This document shows, piece by piece, positions 1 through 8,754 of a DNA stretch of 49,141 nt (the first letter of the stretch is position 1; the number at the start of each line of letters is the position of its first letter). Origin of the DNA: a virus. A program made the position numbers and the translations under genes. The notes below the pieces were generated by a model. That model made no database searches and was not told the DNA's origin. It was given only the letters and a program-made list of their open reading frames with translations. Location of the stretch: IMG/VR virus record IMGVR_UViG_3300030616_000036, positions 1 to 49,141 of that record; one strand, 5' to 3'.

Positions 1-318
1 TCTATATCCAAATAAACCTCTTATTACACTATCATTAATAGCACTTAGACTTTTAAACCACATTACAATAGTTCCGGCTTCAGAATTTACAATTTGATTA
101 GTGTTATCAAGCAAAGTGTACTCTCCGTTAGCATCAAATTGTAACCCATCAGCAACATAAGATGCATTTACAACAGATAATTCATTTTTATTTTTTGTAT
201 AATCAAAAACCTTTTCACCTTTTTGATTAAATAAATAAGAAGCTTGTAAACCTTTTGAATGTTCATGTTGATCATTTAAAACAGCATCTATATTAGGTTT
301 TTGATTTGATATAATCAT
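1..318 (-). CDS. LamG-like tail protein, N-terminal part (runs off left edge)
   Basis: This ORF starts at ATG 318 and is open through base 1 (106 codons, no stop). The segment from about residue 50 (DGLQFDANGEYTLLDN) to GTIVMWFKS and GLFGYR matches the first half of a laminin-G/concanavalin-like lectin domain, in which a 'fills in colour by annotation' strand pattern is followed by TIVMWFK. Such domains sit on phage tail fibres or baseplates and bind surface sugars. It directly follows the 145-aa tail gene upstream of it in the genome but downstream in coordinates. The partner C-terminal half may be the partial ORF at the right edge. The lectin assignment is inference from pattern. Confidence 0.6.
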   Translation of the reverse strand, partial: MIISNQKPNIDAVLNDQHEHSKGLQASYLFNQKGEKVFDYTKNKNELSVVNASYVADGLQFDANGEYTLLDNTNQIVNSEAGTIVMWFKSLSAINDSVIRGLFGYR

Positions 319-332
319 TTTATAATCCTTTT

Positions 333-770
333 TTAACTACCAAAAAGTTCACTCTGACTATACTTTACAGTAATTAACAAATTATAACTTGTAGTACCTC
401 CAGCAGATTTGAAACCAAATCTATAATAACCAGCTCCATGAGTACTATATCTTATGGTATAGGTAAATAGTATTTCAGTAGCTGATTTTTCTAATGTATC
501 AGAATAAATAGATTTTTCTATATCTTCCCAAATATTATCATCAATTCTATCGTAGAGATACATTTCTAAAGCATCTACTGTACCACTTACAGGTTTATAT
601 CTTATAGTTACTTTAGCTTGACTACCTTCATTTTTAATTAATATATTGTTAGAGTACTTTTCAGTAGCTGCTATTATATCATCACTTCCAACATATTCAC
701 CAGAAGTTTTATATAATTCTTCTGATGGTCTATTATCATTAATAATTGTTACATTTTCAGGAAAAGACAT
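333..770 (-). CDS. hypothetical tail/baseplate-distal protein (145 aa)
   Basis: I do not recognise this family. It has a good Shine-Dalgarno (AAAGGAGG, 6 nt before ATG) and lies between the baseplate genes and the LamG tail gene, so a minor tail or fibre-attachment role is likely. The sequence is beta-rich, with alternating hydrophobic residues and a C-terminal stretch GYYRFGFKSAGGTTSYNLLI like a small beta-sandwich. No signal peptide or membrane segment is visible. Confidence 0.7.
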   Translation of the reverse strand: MSFPENVTIINDNRPSEELYKTSGEYVGSDDIIAATEKYSNNILIKNEGSQAKVTIRYKPVSGTVDALEMYLYDRIDDNIWEDIEKSIYSDTLEKSATEILFTYTIRYSTHGAGYYRFGFKSAGGTTSYNLLITVKYSQSELFGS

Positions 771-781
771 TTTTACCTCCT

Positions 782-1159
782 TTAAGGGACATTTCTATCT
801 AAACGATAATACTTTAAAATTTCTCTTAAATAATCTACTATTGAAGTAGCATATTCAGTATATTTATTATCAATTTCATTTCTCTTTTGTGGTAAAGTTA
901 AATTAGCATTAGAAAATTGATATGATTCAAATTTCTCATATATGATACCATTTTGTATATCACTATATTCTGTTGGGAAATCAATTTCTAAATTAGGTAC
1001 TGATGAAAAATTATCAGTTTTATTATATTGATATTTATATTTTACAGCTAATCTAAGATTAACATTTGCTGAATTATTTTCATCTGGTACTGGTATATGA
1101 AAAGCTACATCAACAATTGATAAATGGATATTAGATGAAAGTATGTGATAATTAGACAT
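782..1159 (-). CDS. hypothetical tail protein (125 aa)
   Basis: Unrecognised. It is placed directly after the baseplate J gene in the tail operon. The N-terminal half is beta-rich (NLRLAVKYKYQY) and the C-terminal half is helical (YATSIVDYLREILKYYRL), which would suit a small baseplate-to-fibre adaptor. A Shine-Dalgarno-like GAAAGGAAA precedes the ATG. The functional suggestion rests on position only. Confidence 0.65.
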   Translation of the reverse strand: MSNYHILSSNIHLSIVDVAFHIPVPDENNSANVNLRLAVKYKYQYNKTDNFSSVPNLEIDFPTEYSDIQNGIIYEKFESYQFSNANLTLPQKRNEIDNKYTEYATSIVDYLREILKYYRLDRNVP

Positions 1160-1186
1160 TGTTGTTTTTCCTTTCTTTATTGTTTA

Positions 1187-2614
1187 TTAAATTACATTAA
1201 CTGTTATTCTTGTTAAAGCCCATACTGATATTTCATCAGAATCTATAGATATTTTAGTACTACCATATGAAGGTGTACCCATTTCTGTAGCTGTTATAGC
1301 TATAGTAATTACTATAGTATCTACTCCAGGAACCTCATAAATCGGAACATAGAATCTACCTGGAATTATATCCTCTCCTATATCTAAAGAGTCCCCATAT
1401 TCAAGTATTTTTTCTTTTATTTGATCTACTCCATCACTGGGGAAAGTTTCTTCGCTGTATAGAGTAATATTTGCTATTAACCATGCATATTGATTCACAG
1501 GTCTCGAAAAATACATTCTTTGAGTATCACCATTATCATCTGTTATATCTCTAAAATCATTACCATATGTTTGTATCCCTGCTGGTTTAGTATCCCATAT
1601 TTTTTGAGCTATTTCTATTTCATCTCCTCCCACTATTACTATTTCAAGAGAATGAGCTGGTCTTCCGTCACCATCTACAACATCAGTTCTATTTTCAAAA
1701 CCTTTTACAACTGTTACATTATCTACATCATTAAGTATTCTTGCTACCATTGCAGGAAGTGTACCAGCTCCGGTAATCTGTAGACTTTGTAATCTTCTTA
1801 TTCTAAGTTCAGTATCAGTTTCTGGTTCTCTTCCTTTTATACCATCTTCAAAATTATTTACCACATCTAATCCTACTAATGGAGTTTCTATAACTGTTAA
1901 TGTATCTGATACAGCTAATATTTCACCAAGTTCTACAGATTCAAAATCACTGATAGTATAGTGTTCTAAATTAGAATCATAAGCAGTATCAAATGATAAT
2001 GATTTTGTAGTGATCATTATTACACCATTACCAATATTTTGAGCTGTTACTGCTGCTCCTGAATCCGCTGTGATATCTGCTACAAGTCCAGTTGCTATTT
2101 CATCAGCAGTTGCACTACTATCTGAAGTGTATGTATAGTTAGTAGTATTAATAGTTATCGTATATAAAGTACTATTGACCACATTTTTTACAGCTACTAC
2201 TATCTTTACTTGTGTTAATGGTGTTATTGTTGTATCTTGTTTTAGCTGAAATATAGATCCATCAGTATTAGAGCTTACTTGTGTTCCTTGAGTTACAATA
2301 GTTCCATTAGTTCCTTTTAATCCTACTTCAACTTCAGTTGCTAATGATGCAAGTCGTGTAATTCTATTAAGAGCTACATTATAATCTAATGTTAGACCGT
2401 CAGCAAGGTTAGGAGATGCAGCATCATATGATTTTTGTAACTGTTCCCATACTTCAGCAGCTTGATTAGCAAAAACGCCATTAAGTTGACCTAATACTGA
2501 TTCTGAACTTGTATCTACTACTCCAAAAGCTGCTTTTTGTGCTTCCTCTATTTCATCAAGTATATCAGATAATCTTTTAATTGAAAATCCTGTTGAAAGA
2601 ATACCAAAACTCAT
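1187..2614 (-). CDS. baseplate J-like protein
   Basis: 475 aa. The N-terminus (FSIKRLSDILDEIEEAQKAAFG...LGQLNGVFANQAAEVWEQLQKSYDAASP, about 10-70) and the later block GREPETDTELRIRR...AGTLPAMVARILNDVDNVTVVKGFENRTD (about 261-310) are typical of Baseplate_J/gp6-like wedge proteins of contractile tails. Between about residues 145 and 215 it carries an inserted beta-rich module (YTITIN...YTSDSSATADEIATGLVADI) resembling the modules in the sheath and cement proteins of this genome. It overlaps the stop of the gp25-like gene by 4 bp (ATGA), indicating translational coupling in the baseplate operon. Confidence 0.9.
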   Translation of the reverse strand: MSFGILSTGFSIKRLSDILDEIEEAQKAAFGVVDTSSESVLGQLNGVFANQAAEVWEQLQKSYDAASPNLADGLTLDYNVALNRITRLASLATEVEVGLKGTNGTIVTQGTQVSSNTDGSIFQLKQDTTITPLTQVKIVVAVKNVVNSTLYTITINTTNYTYTSDSSATADEIATGLVADITADSGAAVTAQNIGNGVIMITTKSLSFDTAYDSNLEHYTISDFESVELGEILAVSDTLTVIETPLVGLDVVNNFEDGIKGREPETDTELRIRRLQSLQITGAGTLPAMVARILNDVDNVTVVKGFENRTDVVDGDGRPAHSLEIVIVGGDEIEIAQKIWDTKPAGIQTYGNDFRDITDDNGDTQRMYFSRPVNQYAWLIANITLYSEETFPSDGVDQIKEKILEYGDSLDIGEDIIPGRFYVPIYEVPGVDTIVITIAITATEMGTPSYGSTKISIDSDEISVWALTRITVNVI

Positions 2615-2970
2615 AATATTATATCCTGTGTAGTTGTTAATTGTCCTATATTTGATTTTACTGTGAATGTCAATGAAAAACTTCTATTTGTCTTATCAAA
2701 TACTGAATCATAAGCAACTAATTCTTGTATTTCATCAATTTCAAGAATTGCAGCTTTAAATAAACTATCTATTAATGTTAAATTTGGATTTGCTACAAAA
2801 ATTACTTCATGATATTTGATCCCTATTGTAGTATCTAAAAACCATTCAGCAAAAAAGAATAATAGAACAATCTTAATTTTCTGTTCAAGTCTATCAAGAT
2901 CATTTATTAATTTAAGACCATAAGAACTTAAATCTATATCATGTGTAGAATCAAGTTTTAAATCTAACAT
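2611..2970 (-). CDS. gp25/gpW-like baseplate wedge protein
   Basis: 119 aa. The pattern LINDLDRLEQKIKIVLLFFFAEWFLDTTIGIKYHEVIF (about residues 21-58), followed by a segment equivalent to 'I..I..V..' (AAILEIDEIQELVAYD), matches the GPW/gp25 wedge family (acidic lysozyme-like fold) usually encoded beside Baseplate_J. It overlaps its neighbours on both sides by 1-4 bases, consistent with a coupled operon. No catalytic role is implied. Confidence 0.8.
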   Translation of the reverse strand: MLDLKLDSTHDIDLSSYGLKLINDLDRLEQKIKIVLLFFFAEWFLDTTIGIKYHEVIFVANPNLTLIDSLFKAAILEIDEIQELVAYDSVFDKTNRSFSLTFTVKSNIGQLTTTQDIIL

Positions 2971-3206
2971 TAAGTTAATCCTCCTGTGGATGCTCCTCCT
3001 ACTACTGGTAAAGGCCCACTTATAGGATCTGTAGCAGTTGCGCTTCCTGGAGTAAGAGTAGTATTAACAGTTGCTGAAAGTATAGCATTTTTGATAACAT
3101 CTGCTAAACCGTCTGCAAAAGTATCTTTATCAATACCAACTCCTGTATCACATTGATCATAAAGAGCTAATAATTCTGCTTTTATTGTTGCTTTTACTAC
3201 TGCCAT
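2970..3206 (-). CDS. small baseplate-region protein (78 aa)
   Basis: Unrecognised 78-aa protein lying between the spike and gp25-like genes. The N-terminal half is helical (IKAELLALYDQC...FADGLADVIKNAIL) and the C-terminus is a Thr/Gly/Pro-rich tail (TPGSATATDPISGPLPVVGG). A short protein of this type is common between spike and wedge genes in phages with a DUF3383-type sheath. Start and stop abut both neighbours. Confidence 0.7.
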   Translation of the reverse strand: MAVVKATIKAELLALYDQCDTGVGIDKDTFADGLADVIKNAILSATVNTTLTPGSATATDPISGPLPVVGGASTGGLT

Positions 3207-3208
3207 TA

Positions 3209-3862
3209 TTAATTTTCCTGTAAAAGTAATGCTATTCTTGTTTTAATAGCTGTAAAATTAGTAATAGATGTAGGACTTAATACATGTTGTGGTGGACTAC
3301 CTACAGTTTGAATAGCTATTATTTCATTAAGTAAATCCTTCATTAATGTAGCTAAATCCTCAACATCATTATTTATAACTACCTTTTTTGCTGTTGTATC
3401 TATATGTAAATCATGATTAGTAGTTCTTAAAACTAAATCATTTTCATTATCAATCAAAGGATGATCATCTTTAAATGATTGTATTCCAGGTATTGCTATT
3501 GCATCAGTTATATCAAACATTCTTCTTTTACCTGGAGTAGTTAACTTATCATCAGATAGCCAATTATCAAGTGATCTTTGAGAAAATATTATTATTACTT
3601 TATCTCCTGTTTTTATAGGAAAATGTAATATAGATTCACTACTACCAGTATATTTTAATGGTACATTTTCAATAATAGGAGGTTCAAGTTCGGTATTATC
3701 AAGATATACTCTTTTAATTTCAGGTTGTACTGAAATTTTACGTTTTTTAGCATCAAGTATTTTTATTATCTTTCCAGGTAAACATACATTTACATCAGCT
3801 ATAAAATTCTGCACAGCTATTCTTATTGCTTCAGGAAAAGTTACATTACTTGTATTACTCAT
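3209..3862 (-). CDS. baseplate spike protein, gp138/gpV-like
   Basis: 217 aa. Residues about 8-125 (FPEAIRIAVQNFIADVNVCLPGKIIKILDAKKRKISVQPEI ... HFPIKTGDKVIIIFSQRSLDNWL) resemble the N-terminal OB-fold domain of gp138/gpV central spikes. The following HDLHIDTTAKKVVIN is the short repetitive beta stretch seen in the spike shaft. The ATG overlaps the preceding hub gene's TGA stop. It probably forms the puncturing tip under the hub. Confidence 0.8.
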   Translation of the reverse strand: MSNTSNVTFPEAIRIAVQNFIADVNVCLPGKIIKILDAKKRKISVQPEIKRVYLDNTELEPPIIENVPLKYTGSSESILHFPIKTGDKVIIIFSQRSLDNWLSDDKLTTPGKRRMFDITDAIAIPGIQSFKDDHPLIDNENDLVLRTTNHDLHIDTTAKKVVINNDVEDLATLMKDLLNEIIAIQTVGSPPQHVLSPTSITNFTAIKTRIALLLQEN

Positions 3863-4707
3863 ATTTGTATCGCTTCAATTCTTGTTAAAAATTCACCTTC
3901 AAATGAATCTCCATTATGTTCTACATTTAAAACTTTAAAATTACTTCTTTCTGGTATCTCTCTACTTGTAACTATTACAGTACCTCCAGGTTCCACTTTC
4001 GGTGATAATAAAGAAGTAAACTTCCACCCGTCTACCTCTGGAGAAGAATCTTTCTTACTTTTTTTTATTTTAATTCTTTCAGGACTACCTACTAATGAGG
4101 AGGAGTCTAATACTACTGCAAAAGAATTATCAGTATTATTACTATAATAAAATTTTATTTCACCATTTTGTATTGACCAGTCCATTCCAACACCAGCAAA
4201 TAATATATCAAGTAGATTTTTAGCCTTACCCATAAATGCACTACCATTATTAAATTTTATATTTTTTAATGGATCAAGTAATGATTTTGTTTTTATTGGT
4301 AAATTTAATTTATCGAAAGCTTTTTGCACTACTTGAGCTATTGATGCTCCTTCTTTAAATGATACTGATAATTTAGTATCATTTAGCTTTTTCTCTCCAT
4401 CTTTAGCTTCTATTTTAGTAATTATATTTGGTCTTTCTATTGATGTACTAATCAAACTTATATCTCCAGTAAATATTAATTCATCTCCCACATCGTTTAA
4501 ATAACCAGCATATAAATATAAAACAGCATCCTCAACATTTATTTTATTTCTTGAATCGGTATTAAGGTTAAAAATACTGAAACTACATGTATTAGAATCT
4601 GAGCTTTCTGATTTATCAACTTTAAAGGACATTTTTAAACCTGTAAATTCAGATCCAGTTTTTCCAGGTACTCCTATTTTAGCTCTTACTATTCTATTAA
4701 TTTTCAT
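3859..4707 (-). CDS. baseplate hub protein (gp27/gpD/XkdQ-like)
   Basis: 282 aa. The N-terminus forms a beta-domain (KMSFKVDKSESSDSNTCSFSIFNLN, about 25-50) followed by LYLYAGYLNDVGDELIFTGDIS. This is the layout of phage hub proteins of the late-control D/XkdQ class, ending in a segment about RSNFKVLNVEHNGDSFEGEFLTRIEAI that is diagnostic for these proteins. It sits between the plug protein and the spike, as expected for the hub trimer. The TGA stop overlaps the spike ATG. Confidence 0.8.
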   Translation of the reverse strand: MKINRIVRAKIGVPGKTGSEFTGLKMSFKVDKSESSDSNTCSFSIFNLNTDSRNKINVEDAVLYLYAGYLNDVGDELIFTGDISLISTSIERPNIITKIEAKDGEKKLNDTKLSVSFKEGASIAQVVQKAFDKLNLPIKTKSLLDPLKNIKFNNGSAFMGKAKNLLDILFAGVGMDWSIQNGEIKFYYSNNTDNSFAVVLDSSSLVGSPERIKIKKSKKDSSPEVDGWKFTSLLSPKVEPGGTVIVTSREIPERSNFKVLNVEHNGDSFEGEFLTRIEAIQI

Positions 4708-5027
4708 AATTCATCTTCTGTATAATAAACTAAACTTAATCTTTCATTATTAAAATCTTCTCTTCCTGGATTAGAAGTATCATCAGTACTATCAAATACC
4801 CACAATTCCCCTTTTGGTAAACCTATATCTGGATAATCATGAATTAACTCATAATGTAATAATAATTTTATACCTGAAGCTATTATATTCTCGTTCCTAT
4901 CTATAAATGTTATATACCAATCTTCACCTCTTGCATTATAATCAAATCTTAGAATATAAGGTGTATCATCCAAAGTAACTTCTTCAGTAAATGATGGTAA
5001 ATTTTTAATAGGTATTATTACTGGCAT
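4704..5027 (-). CDS. baseplate plug protein, DUF6983/Pam3 gp18-like
   Basis: 107 aa. The series LDDTPYILRFDYNARGEDWYITFIDRNENIIASGIKL...LHYELIHDYPDIGLPKGELWVFD is the signature of the small family annotated as DUF6983 or the Pam3 gp18 baseplate plug. In known myophages it lies between the Dit-like protein and the hub, and it does so here, with 1-4 base overlaps on both sides. Confidence 0.75.
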   Translation of the reverse strand: MPVIIPIKNLPSFTEEVTLDDTPYILRFDYNARGEDWYITFIDRNENIIASGIKLLLHYELIHDYPDIGLPKGELWVFDSTDDTSNPGREDFNNERLSLVYYTEDEL

Positions 5028-5704
5028 TATCTACCCCTTATTCCATCCCAAATTGAAGCTAAAGCACTTTTTGGTTGAGAAGTTGTTTGTACTCCTGTAT
5101 CTTTTGTTTTTGGTGCTTGATTATCTACTCTTGGTGCTTTACCATTTAAATCATCTGTTTTATCAATTGATATTATATTTGATTCTATTGTGTATATTTT
5201 TCGGAATGATGCGGAAAACCTTAAACTTCTTCCAGTGGTTGAATTCCTCGGTATTGATAGTGATGTACATATCATATTTGTATATATTCTTAATCCACTT
5301 ACTATATCAATTATTTTAGGACTTTCAGTTCTTTCTGGGGTTATCAATGTATCAGTAGTAGTTAAACCTCTTTCCTCAACACCTAAATTTTTTTCCTGTT
5401 TTGGTAGTGTTCTACCTACTATTGATAATAATTTTTCAAGAGCTACTTGTGTTCTGTTCTCTCCCATACCTTTTATGAATTCAGTAAGATTACCTGTATT
5501 TTGAGGTAAAGGAGTATCTGATATTATACCAGTCATTGTGTATTCTTCTGGGTTCCTATGTACATGATCTGTAATTTCAAAACCTGCCTCCACTGGGTAC
5601 ATAGTAACATCATTTTTATATTCATGATTTTCTTCTGTGATTACTTCAACTACTAAACTTCCTATTTTAGATTGATCATGTCTATTTGTTAATATATTAA
5701 GCAT
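5027..5704 (-). CDS. Dit-like tail/baseplate ring protein
   Basis: 225 aa. The N-terminal region carries the MYPVEAGFEITDHVHRNPEEYTMTGIISDT pattern (about 36-65) seen in the N-terminal domain of Dit-like proteins that link the tail tube to the hub. The C-terminus is low-complexity and hydrophilic (TDDLNGKAPRVDNQAPKTKD...). Its position after the tape measure and before plug and hub supports the call. Confidence 0.75.
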   Translation of the reverse strand: MLNILTNRHDQSKIGSLVVEVITEENHEYKNDVTMYPVEAGFEITDHVHRNPEEYTMTGIISDTPLPQNTGNLTEFIKGMGENRTQVALEKLLSIVGRTLPKQEKNLGVEERGLTTTDTLITPERTESPKIIDIVSGLRIYTNMICTSLSIPRNSTTGRSLRFSASFRKIYTIESNIISIDKTDDLNGKAPRVDNQAPKTKDTGVQTTSQPKSALASIWDGIRGR

Positions 5705-5707
5705 ACT

Positions 5708-7309
5708 TTATTCTACCTCTGGGTAAGCTAAAACAAGGTTTCTTGATGCTTTACTTATTGCTTCATCTATTGTACTTTGTACACTACTACTTACTTTATC
5801 CATTTGATCTTGTGTAGGATTATTCGGTAAAGTTAGGTTAACATTAGTTTTAAAACTTGTAGATGCTGCCTGGAAACCACTCATTCCAGCAAATTTTTTA
5901 GGATCAAAACTATTAGATGTAACTTTTCTCATTGATGATATACCACTACCTACTTTTGATACATCAAGTTTACTTCCAGAAATTATATTAATTAAGTCCA
6001 ATATTGGCTGTATAGCTACTCCTAATATATTACCTATAGTTTTAAATGCATTAATAAATATATTTTTTAAACTTTCAAGAGCAAATTTCCATTTACCCAT
6101 AAATAGACCTACCCAAAAATCTATTTGTGATTGTAATAAATTATCTAATGATTTTAATACATTCTTTACTTGGTTTAAAGTAAATGATCCCATTGATTTT
6201 AATTTATTATTTAACTCATTAAATCTATTAATTATCCTACCTATTAATGAATTACCTCCTTTTAAGTATATTGTAATATCTTCAAATAAAGCTATTGCAA
6301 GAGCTATTGAACCTACTAAAGCTACTCCCATTAAAGCAAATTTTAACAAGAATAAAGATGTTGACATATTAGCTACTCTTGCAGCAGCAGAAACAGCAAG
6401 TAAAGCAGTTCTTACAGCCATACCTATATTAACCAGCAATGTAAATGCAAGAATTAACGGTCCTATTACTGCTGTTAATCCAGCTAATACAAAAAGCGTT
6501 CTTTTCATGGTAGGAGATAAACCATTTTTGAATAAATCTAATAATTTTATTAAGAATTTTATTATACCTTTAAACATTGGGATTAATTCTTTTTCATAAT
6601 CCTTAACCGTCAACGTTATTAAATCAATAAAATTAGACCACATACCACCTACAGTTTTAGACTGTTTTACCATTAGGTTATCAAATTTTCCACCCGAAGA
6701 AGTCATTTTCTTAAATGCTTGATCCACAAGATCGAATTTTATTAAACCTTTTGATGTCATATCCATTATTTCAGCATTAGTTTTACCAAGCATTTTAGCT
6801 AACTCATCATATATCGGTATACCCATTACCGCAAAATCTTTTAAATCCCTTGCTGTAGCTTTCGTTTGTGCTTTTATTTGACCGAAATTATAGGCTATCC
6901 TACCTACTGGTTGAGATACTCCAGCAGCTACATCACCAAGTGATTTTAATGTATCAAGTACATTATCTGCTCCTATTCCTACTGCTATGAGATTCTTTAC
7001 AGTAGGTCCAATTTCTTTTATTTCAAATGGTGTTTTTGCTGCAAAATTTAACATATTTCTTACTAATTCATCAGCTTTTTCTGTACTACCTAACATTGTA
7101 GTAAAAGCTACATCTAATTGTTCAAATTCTGATACAGTTTTAGCTAACCATACATTTAAACCAATAAACGGAGCTGTTAAAAATAATGTTGCTTTTCTTC
7201 CAAAATTCTCCATTTTTCTATGAAGAGAATTTACTCTTGCTTCAGCAGATCTAAACTGTGATTCATTTATCTTGAACCCTATAAGGTTTACAAATTCTCT
7301 AACTATCAT
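5708..7309 (-). CDS. tail tape measure protein
   Basis: 533 aa, short for a tape measure, implying a short tail. Residues about 40-230 match the tape-measure N-terminal domain (ATLFLTAPFIG...FEQLDVAFTTMLGSTEKADELVRNM...AKTPFEIKEIGPTVKNLIAVGI...LGDVAAGVSQPVGRIA). A long hydrophobic block (about 272-350) would form the membrane-penetrating part on injection. The C-terminal part is helical and Ser/Asn-rich. It lies downstream of the tail chaperones, as is usual. Confidence 0.9.
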   Translation of the reverse strand: MIVREFVNLIGFKINESQFRSAEARVNSLHRKMENFGRKATLFLTAPFIGLNVWLAKTVSEFEQLDVAFTTMLGSTEKADELVRNMLNFAAKTPFEIKEIGPTVKNLIAVGIGADNVLDTLKSLGDVAAGVSQPVGRIAYNFGQIKAQTKATARDLKDFAVMGIPIYDELAKMLGKTNAEIMDMTSKGLIKFDLVDQAFKKMTSSGGKFDNLMVKQSKTVGGMWSNFIDLITLTVKDYEKELIPMFKGIIKFLIKLLDLFKNGLSPTMKRTLFVLAGLTAVIGPLILAFTLLVNIGMAVRTALLAVSAAARVANMSTSLFLLKFALMGVALVGSIALAIALFEDITIYLKGGNSLIGRIINRFNELNNKLKSMGSFTLNQVKNVLKSLDNLLQSQIDFWVGLFMGKWKFALESLKNIFINAFKTIGNILGVAIQPILDLINIISGSKLDVSKVGSGISSMRKVTSNSFDPKKFAGMSGFQAASTSFKTNVNLTLPNNPTQDQMDKVSSSVQSTIDEAISKASRNLVLAYPEVE

Positions 7310-7582
7310 TTACAATCCTAAATCTTTAATGTTTCCACCTTGCTTAACTACAAGAAATATTAAAGCTGATTTTATTGATGATATTTCTTTATGTGCTTGA
7401 CATTTTGATTCATGTTCTATTATTGCTTTCTTTATCGGTATATTATGATGAATTCTTTCATGAACATTTGTAATATCTTTAGCTATTTTATTAAATAAAT
7501 TTCTTTGTGATAGTGTGGTGATGAAGAAGGTTAATAATGCTCCCATTATAATACAAACTAAACCCACTATTAATGTAGTCAT
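7310..7582 (-). CDS. small membrane protein between chaperone and tape measure (90 aa)
   Basis: I chose ATG 7582, which has AAGGAG seven bases upstream; a longer reading to 7621 would overlap the chaperone extension and lacks a site. The N-terminus is one clear transmembrane segment (TTLIVGLVCIIMGALLTFFI) followed by a basic helical tail (QRNLFNKIAKDITNVHERIHHNI). Function unknown; a holin-like or tape-measure partner role is possible but not shown. Confidence 0.65.
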   Translation of the reverse strand: MTTLIVGLVCIIMGALLTFFITTLSQRNLFNKIAKDITNVHERIHHNIPIKKAIIEHESKCQAHKEISSIKSALIFLVVKQGGNIKDLGL

Positions 7583-7586
7583 TTTC

Positions 7587-7730
7587 TCACTCCTTCTTTT
7601 TCGGTAACATAATTCTCTCAATATCTTCTTTTATGTCAAGTACTTCATTTGCTTCCATAATATCCTCAAATGTCCAGTAAGTTTCTATTTCGTGATAAGA
7701 TCCCATTTTAGGAACTAATCTCCAAATCAT
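7587..7730 (-). CDS. second tail assembly chaperone segment, reached by -1 frameshift
   Basis: A 47-codon ORF (MIWRLVPKMGSYHEIETYWT...) lies just behind the chaperone gene, in its -1 frame. The -1 frame is open across the end of the upstream ORF, reading I-K-Q-K-L after six A residues immediately before the upstream TAA. Short W/D/E-rich second products are typical of the 'T' part of G/GT-type tail assembly chaperones, made by programmed frameshifting. No Shine-Dalgarno precedes the ATG at 7730, which also favours frameshift expression. Confidence 0.7.
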   Translation of the reverse strand: MIWRLVPKMGSYHEIETYWTFEDIMEANEVLDIKEDIERIMLPKKKE

Positions 7731-7741
7731 TAATTTTTGTT

Positions 7742-8236
7742 TTATTTTTTCATCGACTCTGGAGAAAATTTTTCTAACATTTCTAATATTTTCGGAATCA
7801 TCATTTTTACTTTTTTCTTTAGTGCTTTCATAGCGTTTCCTGCTAAAAAACTTTTATAGTTTGCCTCCAATATAAAAGTGATAGAATCAATTAATAAACC
7901 ATACTCCCCACAAAAAGCAATATCAAAACCACCATCAGAGCTTAAATCTACATTATCAAGATTGGATGAGCTTACTATTTCTTTTAAAAGATTCAATATA
8001 GATCCATCAGAAAAACCGTTAACCATATTATTTGATATTTCTTTAAAGTCTATGTTTATATCTCCTAATTTTTTTCCTTTAGCATCTATTGAATTTAGTA
8101 AAGCTGGGGAAATTTTAGATATGATTTTTGATAGAAGTTCTATTCCATAGCTACCAGTAAAAAGAGTAACTTTTATAGGTACTCTTTTACCTTCACTATC
8201 TGTTAACATTTTTTCTTTTGTTTTAAATTGTCCCAT
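7742..8236 (-). CDS. tail assembly chaperone (upstream product)
   Basis: 164 aa from ATG 8236, which follows GGAGG by five bases; an ATG four codons earlier lacks its own site. Its position between tail tube and tape measure, its mostly helical sequence and the A-rich slippery end (codons AAA AAA before TAA) all fit a G-type tail assembly chaperone. This protein wraps the tape measure during tail assembly and is not in mature virions in the classical systems. The family match itself is by context more than by motif. Confidence 0.75.
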   Translation of the reverse strand: MGQFKTKEKMLTDSEGKRVPIKVTLFTGSYGIELLSKIISKISPALLNSIDAKGKKLGDINIDFKEISNNMVNGFSDGSILNLLKEIVSSSNLDNVDLSSDGGFDIAFCGEYGLLIDSITFILEANYKSFLAGNAMKALKKKVKMMIPKILEMLEKFSPESMKK

Positions 8237-8284
8237 AACTACCTCCATAGTTAGTTAATTTATTTTAGTAATTAATTATTCAAC

Positions 8285-8728
8285 TTATCCTTGAAAAATT
8301 GCATTACCAGCAACTGTTACTATTGCATCAGCTACTTTAATCATCCATTCTCTATTGGTAATTTCTTTACTATACTCAATAGCTGGTAATTTTTGAACCC
8401 ATGCAGCAGATGATGTAACTAATTCTAAATTCAAAAGATTTTTTACTATAACTGGGAACGGTGATCCTGCTGGAGTAGATCTATCTAAATCATACAAACC
8501 TTGTAGTATATTATTAGATGGACTTGATTGTAATAAAGTGATTGTTAGAACACCGGATCTATTATTTGTTTTTGTTCGTGTTACAAAACCATCAGCTCCT
8601 GTAGTTGTATTATACTCATCTTCATCAAGTTCAAAATTAACAAAAGTTCCATCAGCAAAACCGTTTATATTAGCACCACCGCAATTTATAATTATTTTTG
8701 CAGGATCTACATTACTTGTAACTGGCAT
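8285..8728 (-). CDS. tail tube protein, DUF3277-like
   Basis: 147 aa. The start (NVDPAKIIINCGGANINGFADGTFVNFELDEDEYNTTTGADGFVTRTKTNNRSGVLTITLLQSSPSN) is the conserved pattern of DUF3277 inner tube proteins: a beta-barrel with the phrase 'G..I.G.a.G.fV...ede......G.dG...R......sg.ltl.L.qtSp.N'. It follows the sheath gene with a good Shine-Dalgarno (AAAGGAG). Confidence 0.9.
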   Translation of the reverse strand: MPVTSNVDPAKIIINCGGANINGFADGTFVNFELDEDEYNTTTGADGFVTRTKTNNRSGVLTITLLQSSPSNNILQGLYDLDRSTPAGSPFPVIVKNLLNLELVTSSAAWVQKLPAIEYSKEITNREWMIKVADAIVTVAGNAIFQG

Positions 8729-8754
8729 TTTTATCTCCTTTGTAAATTATTTTA

